Assembly (NCBI GenBank): GCA_022340585.1
Contig: JAJDNS010000036.1
Location: 1-61,920 of the forward strand
DNA from: Acidobacteriota bacterium
GTDB taxonomy: Bacteria; Acidobacteriota; Vicinamibacteria; Fen-336
Length of the DNA stretch: 61,920 nucleotides
Reading direction: 5' to 3'
Under the pieces are notes generated by a model. The model did no database searches and was not told where the DNA came from. It was given only the letters and a program-made list of their open reading frames with translations. Below, one piece after another: positions 59,503 through 61,920 of the stretch. A program made the position numbers and the translations under genes. The number at the start of each line of letters is the position of its first letter. Within the stretch, counting starts at the first letter, position 1.

Positions 59503-61920
59503 TCAGCGGAGCCCTCGTGCCTCGTACAGCTCGGACAGCGTCTGACGGTAGTTGTAGAAGTACGAGTGGCCGGAGGGCGTGATCCTGACCCCCAGGATCG
59601 AGTAGACGCCGGCCGCGTCCGCGGGCTCGAGCGCTCTCCAGTGCTCTCTCCGGCCGGTGGCGATCTCCAGTCGGTCGATGTGGGCGGGGACCTCGCTGCG
59701 GCGGAAGATCCACAGGGACTCTCCGTCTTCAGCCCAACCCACCGGACGGTCTCCGAGCTCCGACCCGGGTACGGCGCGAGGCGGCCCCCCGGCGACCGGC
59801 CAGAGCGTGATGCCTCCTTCGTCGGCGATGGCGGCCAGCTGCTCCCCGTCGGGAGAGATCGCAATGGTCCACGTCCCCTCTTCGGTGACGGGCTCGGGCG
59901 TCCGCCCCGTGACGTCCGTCACGTATGAGCGAAGCTTTCGGTCCGGCTCTCGGCCGTTGACGAGGATGCGATGGCTATCAGGAAACCAGTGCGAGCCGTA
60001 GAAGCGCTGGATCCCTTCGATGGCCAGGGGCCGGACTTCTCCCGCTCCCGTGGGCACCAGGAAGAGCCCGTCCCCGGACAGGGTCGTGGCGAGGACGAGC
60101 TTGCCGTCGGGGGAAAGATCGTCGGGGAACCCCTCCGCCGAGCCGAGCTTCGCGGCCGGAGACCCGTCGGTGTGGCGCAGGTAGATCCCGAAACGGTCGC
60201 CGAGGACGACCAACTGGCCGTCGCTGGAAAGCGCCCCGAGCCCGCCGTAGTCGAACCACGAGAGGTCGATCTCCCGGGTGGCGCCCGGGGGCTGACCCAC
60301 CACCACCACCCGTTCGTCCTCCCGCGTGACCAGGACCCGACCATCGGGCGCCGTGTCCCAGAGGGTGAGCGAGCCGGGACCCTCGTGGACGAGGCGCTCG
60401 CGCCCGTCGAGGCGCACCGCCCGCAGCGCTCGATTGACCCTTTCCTCGGCGGCCGCGAACCAGACCTCGTCACCCTCGGGAGACCACGCCAGACCTCGTG
60501 CCCGCGTCCAGCCGCGGGTGCGGAGCACGACCTCACCGTCCTGGTCGACAACCAAGATCCGCCCTCCGTCGCCCAGACCCGCTGTGTCCTCCCGGAAGGC
60601 CACGTACCGGCCGTCGGGGGAAACACGGGGCTCGTGGAGGGAGCCGGGGGACCGGTACAGCACGTTGCCCACCGGATACTCGAGGTGGCTCTCCTCGGAG
60701 AGACCCCTCGCCCGCGCCACCACGAGGCGGTCTCCTCCGGCCTCGCAGTCCGCGTCCTCGACGTTCTCCAGGATCGCGTGGGGTGTCCCGCCCCCGAGAG
60801 GGGCCATGGCGAGCGTTCCGACGAATCGCTCTCCGCCGACGAAGCGCTGGCGCGTGAGCAGCAGGAGCTCGCCGGAGCACGCGGCGAGCACGTCGGCGTC
60901 GACGTAGCCCAGCCGCCGGGCCTCGGGGCCGCCGGCCATCCTGAGGGAGACCTCGGGTGGATCTCGCCCCAACGTCTCGCTGTAGACGATGGATTGTCCG
61001 GCGAAGCGCGCGCCGCCGATCCGGCCCCGGTGAAAGGTGACCTGGAGGAACGACGGGGGCGACGTCGGCTCCGGCCACAGCCACGCGAGGGCGCCGGCCA
61101 CCACGACCGCGGCCAGGGCCCCCGGAACCAGCAGGCGACGCCTCGAGACGGTCCTGGGCTGGATCGGCTGCGATCCGGTCGTGGACTGGGCGAGCTGGTT
61201 GAGGTGGAAGGCCAGGTCCCGGGCCGACTGGAAGCGCTCGTCGCGACTCTTCTCGAGGCAGCGCCGCACGGCGACCGCGGCTCCGGGAGCCAGGGAGGGG
61301 TTGACGGCGAGGGGATCCTCCGGCTCCTCCTTCCGGACCGCGTACATGGTCTCGTACGGCGTCGCCCGCTGGAAGGCCCGCTTGCCGGTCAGCATCTCGT
61401 AGAGCACGGCCCCGAGGGCGAAGATGTCGGCCCGGTGATCGATCTCCTCGCCCAGCACCTGCTCGGGCGACATGTAGCCCACGGTCCCCAGGGCGTGACC
61501 GGCATGGCTGAGCTCGGGCACCGTGGGCTCGCCCGAATCCTGAAGGGGGTCCGGGATGGTGAGCTTGGCGAGGCCGAAGTCCAGGAGCTTCACCTGTCCG
61601 TCGTGGGTGAGGAACACGTTGGCGGGCTTGACGTCGCGGTGATAGATGCCCTTGCCGTGAGCGGCGGCGAGGCCCTGTGCGATCTGGATGCCGTACTCCA
61701 GCGCCTTGTGGTAGGGGAGGGAGCCGCGATCGAGACGGGCCCGGAGCGACTCGCCCTGGAGGAGCTCGGACACGACGTACGGGACCGGCCCCTCCATGCT
61801 GACGTCGAAGACGGCCAGGATGTTGGGATGGTTCAGGGCGGCCGCGGCCCGGGCCTCCCTCTCGAAGCGCTCGATCGACTCGGGCCGGGCCCGCGCCGGG
61901 TTGATGACCTTCAGCGCCAC
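59503..61920 (-). CDS. serine/threonine kinase with TolB-like propeller, 5' end outside window
   Basis: The open frame runs off the window end. The first visible residues (ALKVINPARARPESIERF) contain the ATP lysine; the glycine loop lies outside. Kinase motifs: catalytic loop YHRDVKPANVFL, DFG in LLDFGLAKL, and GTVGYMSPEQVLG. A membrane helix at about 270-290 (LLVPGALAAVVVAGALAWLW) leads to a long extracytoplasmic WD40/TolB-type propeller with SPDG repeats. This layout is typical of Acidobacteriota PknB-like sensors. It converges on the HxlR gene with 99 nt between. Ligand unknown. Confidence 0.9.
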   Translation of the reverse strand: MALKVINPARARPESIERFEREARAAAALNHPNILAVFDVSMEGPVPYVVSELLQGESLRARLDRGSLPYHKALEYGIQIAQGLAAAHGKGIYHRDVKPANVFLTHDGQVKLLDFGLAKLTIPDPLQDSGEPTVPELSHAGHALGTVGYMSPEQVLGEEIDHRADIFALGAVLYEMLTGKRAFQRATPYETMYAVRKEEPEDPLAVNPSLAPGAAVAVRRCLEKSRDERFQSARDLAFHLNQLAQSTTGSQPIQPRTVSRRRLLVPGALAAVVVAGALAWLWPEPTSPPSFLQVTFHRGRIGGARFAGQSIVYSETLGRDPPEVSLRMAGGPEARRLGYVDADVLAACSGELLLLTRQRFVGGERFVGTLAMAPLGGGTPHAILENVEDADCEAGGDRLVVARARGLSEESHLEYPVGNVLYRSPGSLHEPRVSPDGRYVAFREDTAGLGDGGRILVVDQDGEVVLRTRGWTRARGLAWSPEGDEVWFAAAEERVNRALRAVRLDGRERLVHEGPGSLTLWDTAPDGRVLVTREDERVVVVGQPPGATREIDLSWFDYGGLGALSSDGQLVVLGDRFGIYLRHTDGSPAAKLGSAEGFPDDLSPDGKLVLATTLSGDGLFLVPTGAGEVRPLAIEGIQRFYGSHWFPDSHRILVNGREPDRKLRSYVTDVTGRTPEPVTEEGTWTIAISPDGEQLAAIADEGGITLWPVAGGPPRAVPGSELGDRPVGWAEDGESLWIFRRSEVPAHIDRLEIATGRREHWRALEPADAAGVYSILGVRITPSGHSYFYNYRQTLSELYEARGLR

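Overview
The window is about 62 kb of very GC-rich DNA (roughly 70% by eye) from a Gram-negative bacterium: there is a LolA carrier, an outer-membrane secretin lipoprotein and many exported proteins. A VWFA-type exported protein of the kind abundant in Acidobacteriota, a serine/threonine kinase fused to a TolB-like propeller, futalosine-type menaquinone genes and many M20/M28/S15 peptidases or esterases together suggest Acidobacteriota (for example Thermoanaerobaculia or Vicinamibacteria). This placement is inference from gene content; there is no rRNA gene to confirm it. I saw no tRNA, rRNA, CRISPR array, transposase or phage gene.

Layout. 1-935: 3'-truncated VWFA protein on the minus strand. 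1056-4905: tightly packed plus-strand menaquinone set (deaminase, UbiA-type prenyltransferase, MenG/UbiE) ending in a GAF protein. 4909-7164: M28 peptidase. 7555-11512 (minus): E3, E2 and LipB, a lipoyl/2-oxoacid dehydrogenase group. 11632-12948: CorC/CNNM protein. 12984-15418 (minus): LolA and a TPR-secretin. 15495-19155: three overlapping genes that look like a peptidoglycan-salvage cassette, facing a sodium:solute symporter (19178-20632). 20652-23210: a GAF-fused PilB/GspE ATPase plus an 88-residue partner. 23317-27643: DUF1684 protein, exported methyltransferase, small membrane protein, HrpB helicase. 27916-31579: 2-oxoacid:ferredoxin oxidoreductase KorAB followed by a carbamate kinase.

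31605-44938 is a continuous signalling island: ParA-like ATPase, a long Pro/Glu-rich protein with a roadblock-like tail, a DUF4388-REC-GAF protein, REC, EAL, two multi-sensor histidine kinases, PilZ, a 60-residue zinc-ribbon protein, REC, an NtrC-type activator and a further REC. Most genes overlap by 4 nt (ATGA/GTGA), so translation is probably coupled. The mix of cyclic-di-GMP parts (EAL, PilZ), polarity parts (ParA, roadblock-like) and many receivers suggests a circuit controlling surface behaviour or pili; the pilus ATPase and the secretin lie in the same window.

44961-61920 is mixed accessory and metabolic DNA: endonuclease/exonuclease/phosphatase protein, several small ORFs, M20 peptidase, an operon of acyltransferase, membrane protein and winged-helix regulator with a clear promoter carrying twin palindromes, CocE-type esterase, CFA-synthase and flavoprotein reductase pair, V4R-sensor hybrid kinase, DUF1330 protein divergent from an HxlR regulator with its own palindrome, and a 5'-truncated protein kinase. 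Several genes have a TAnnnT -10-like hexamer only 6-10 nt before the start codon and no Shine-Dalgarno, which points to leaderless or near-leaderless transcripts.
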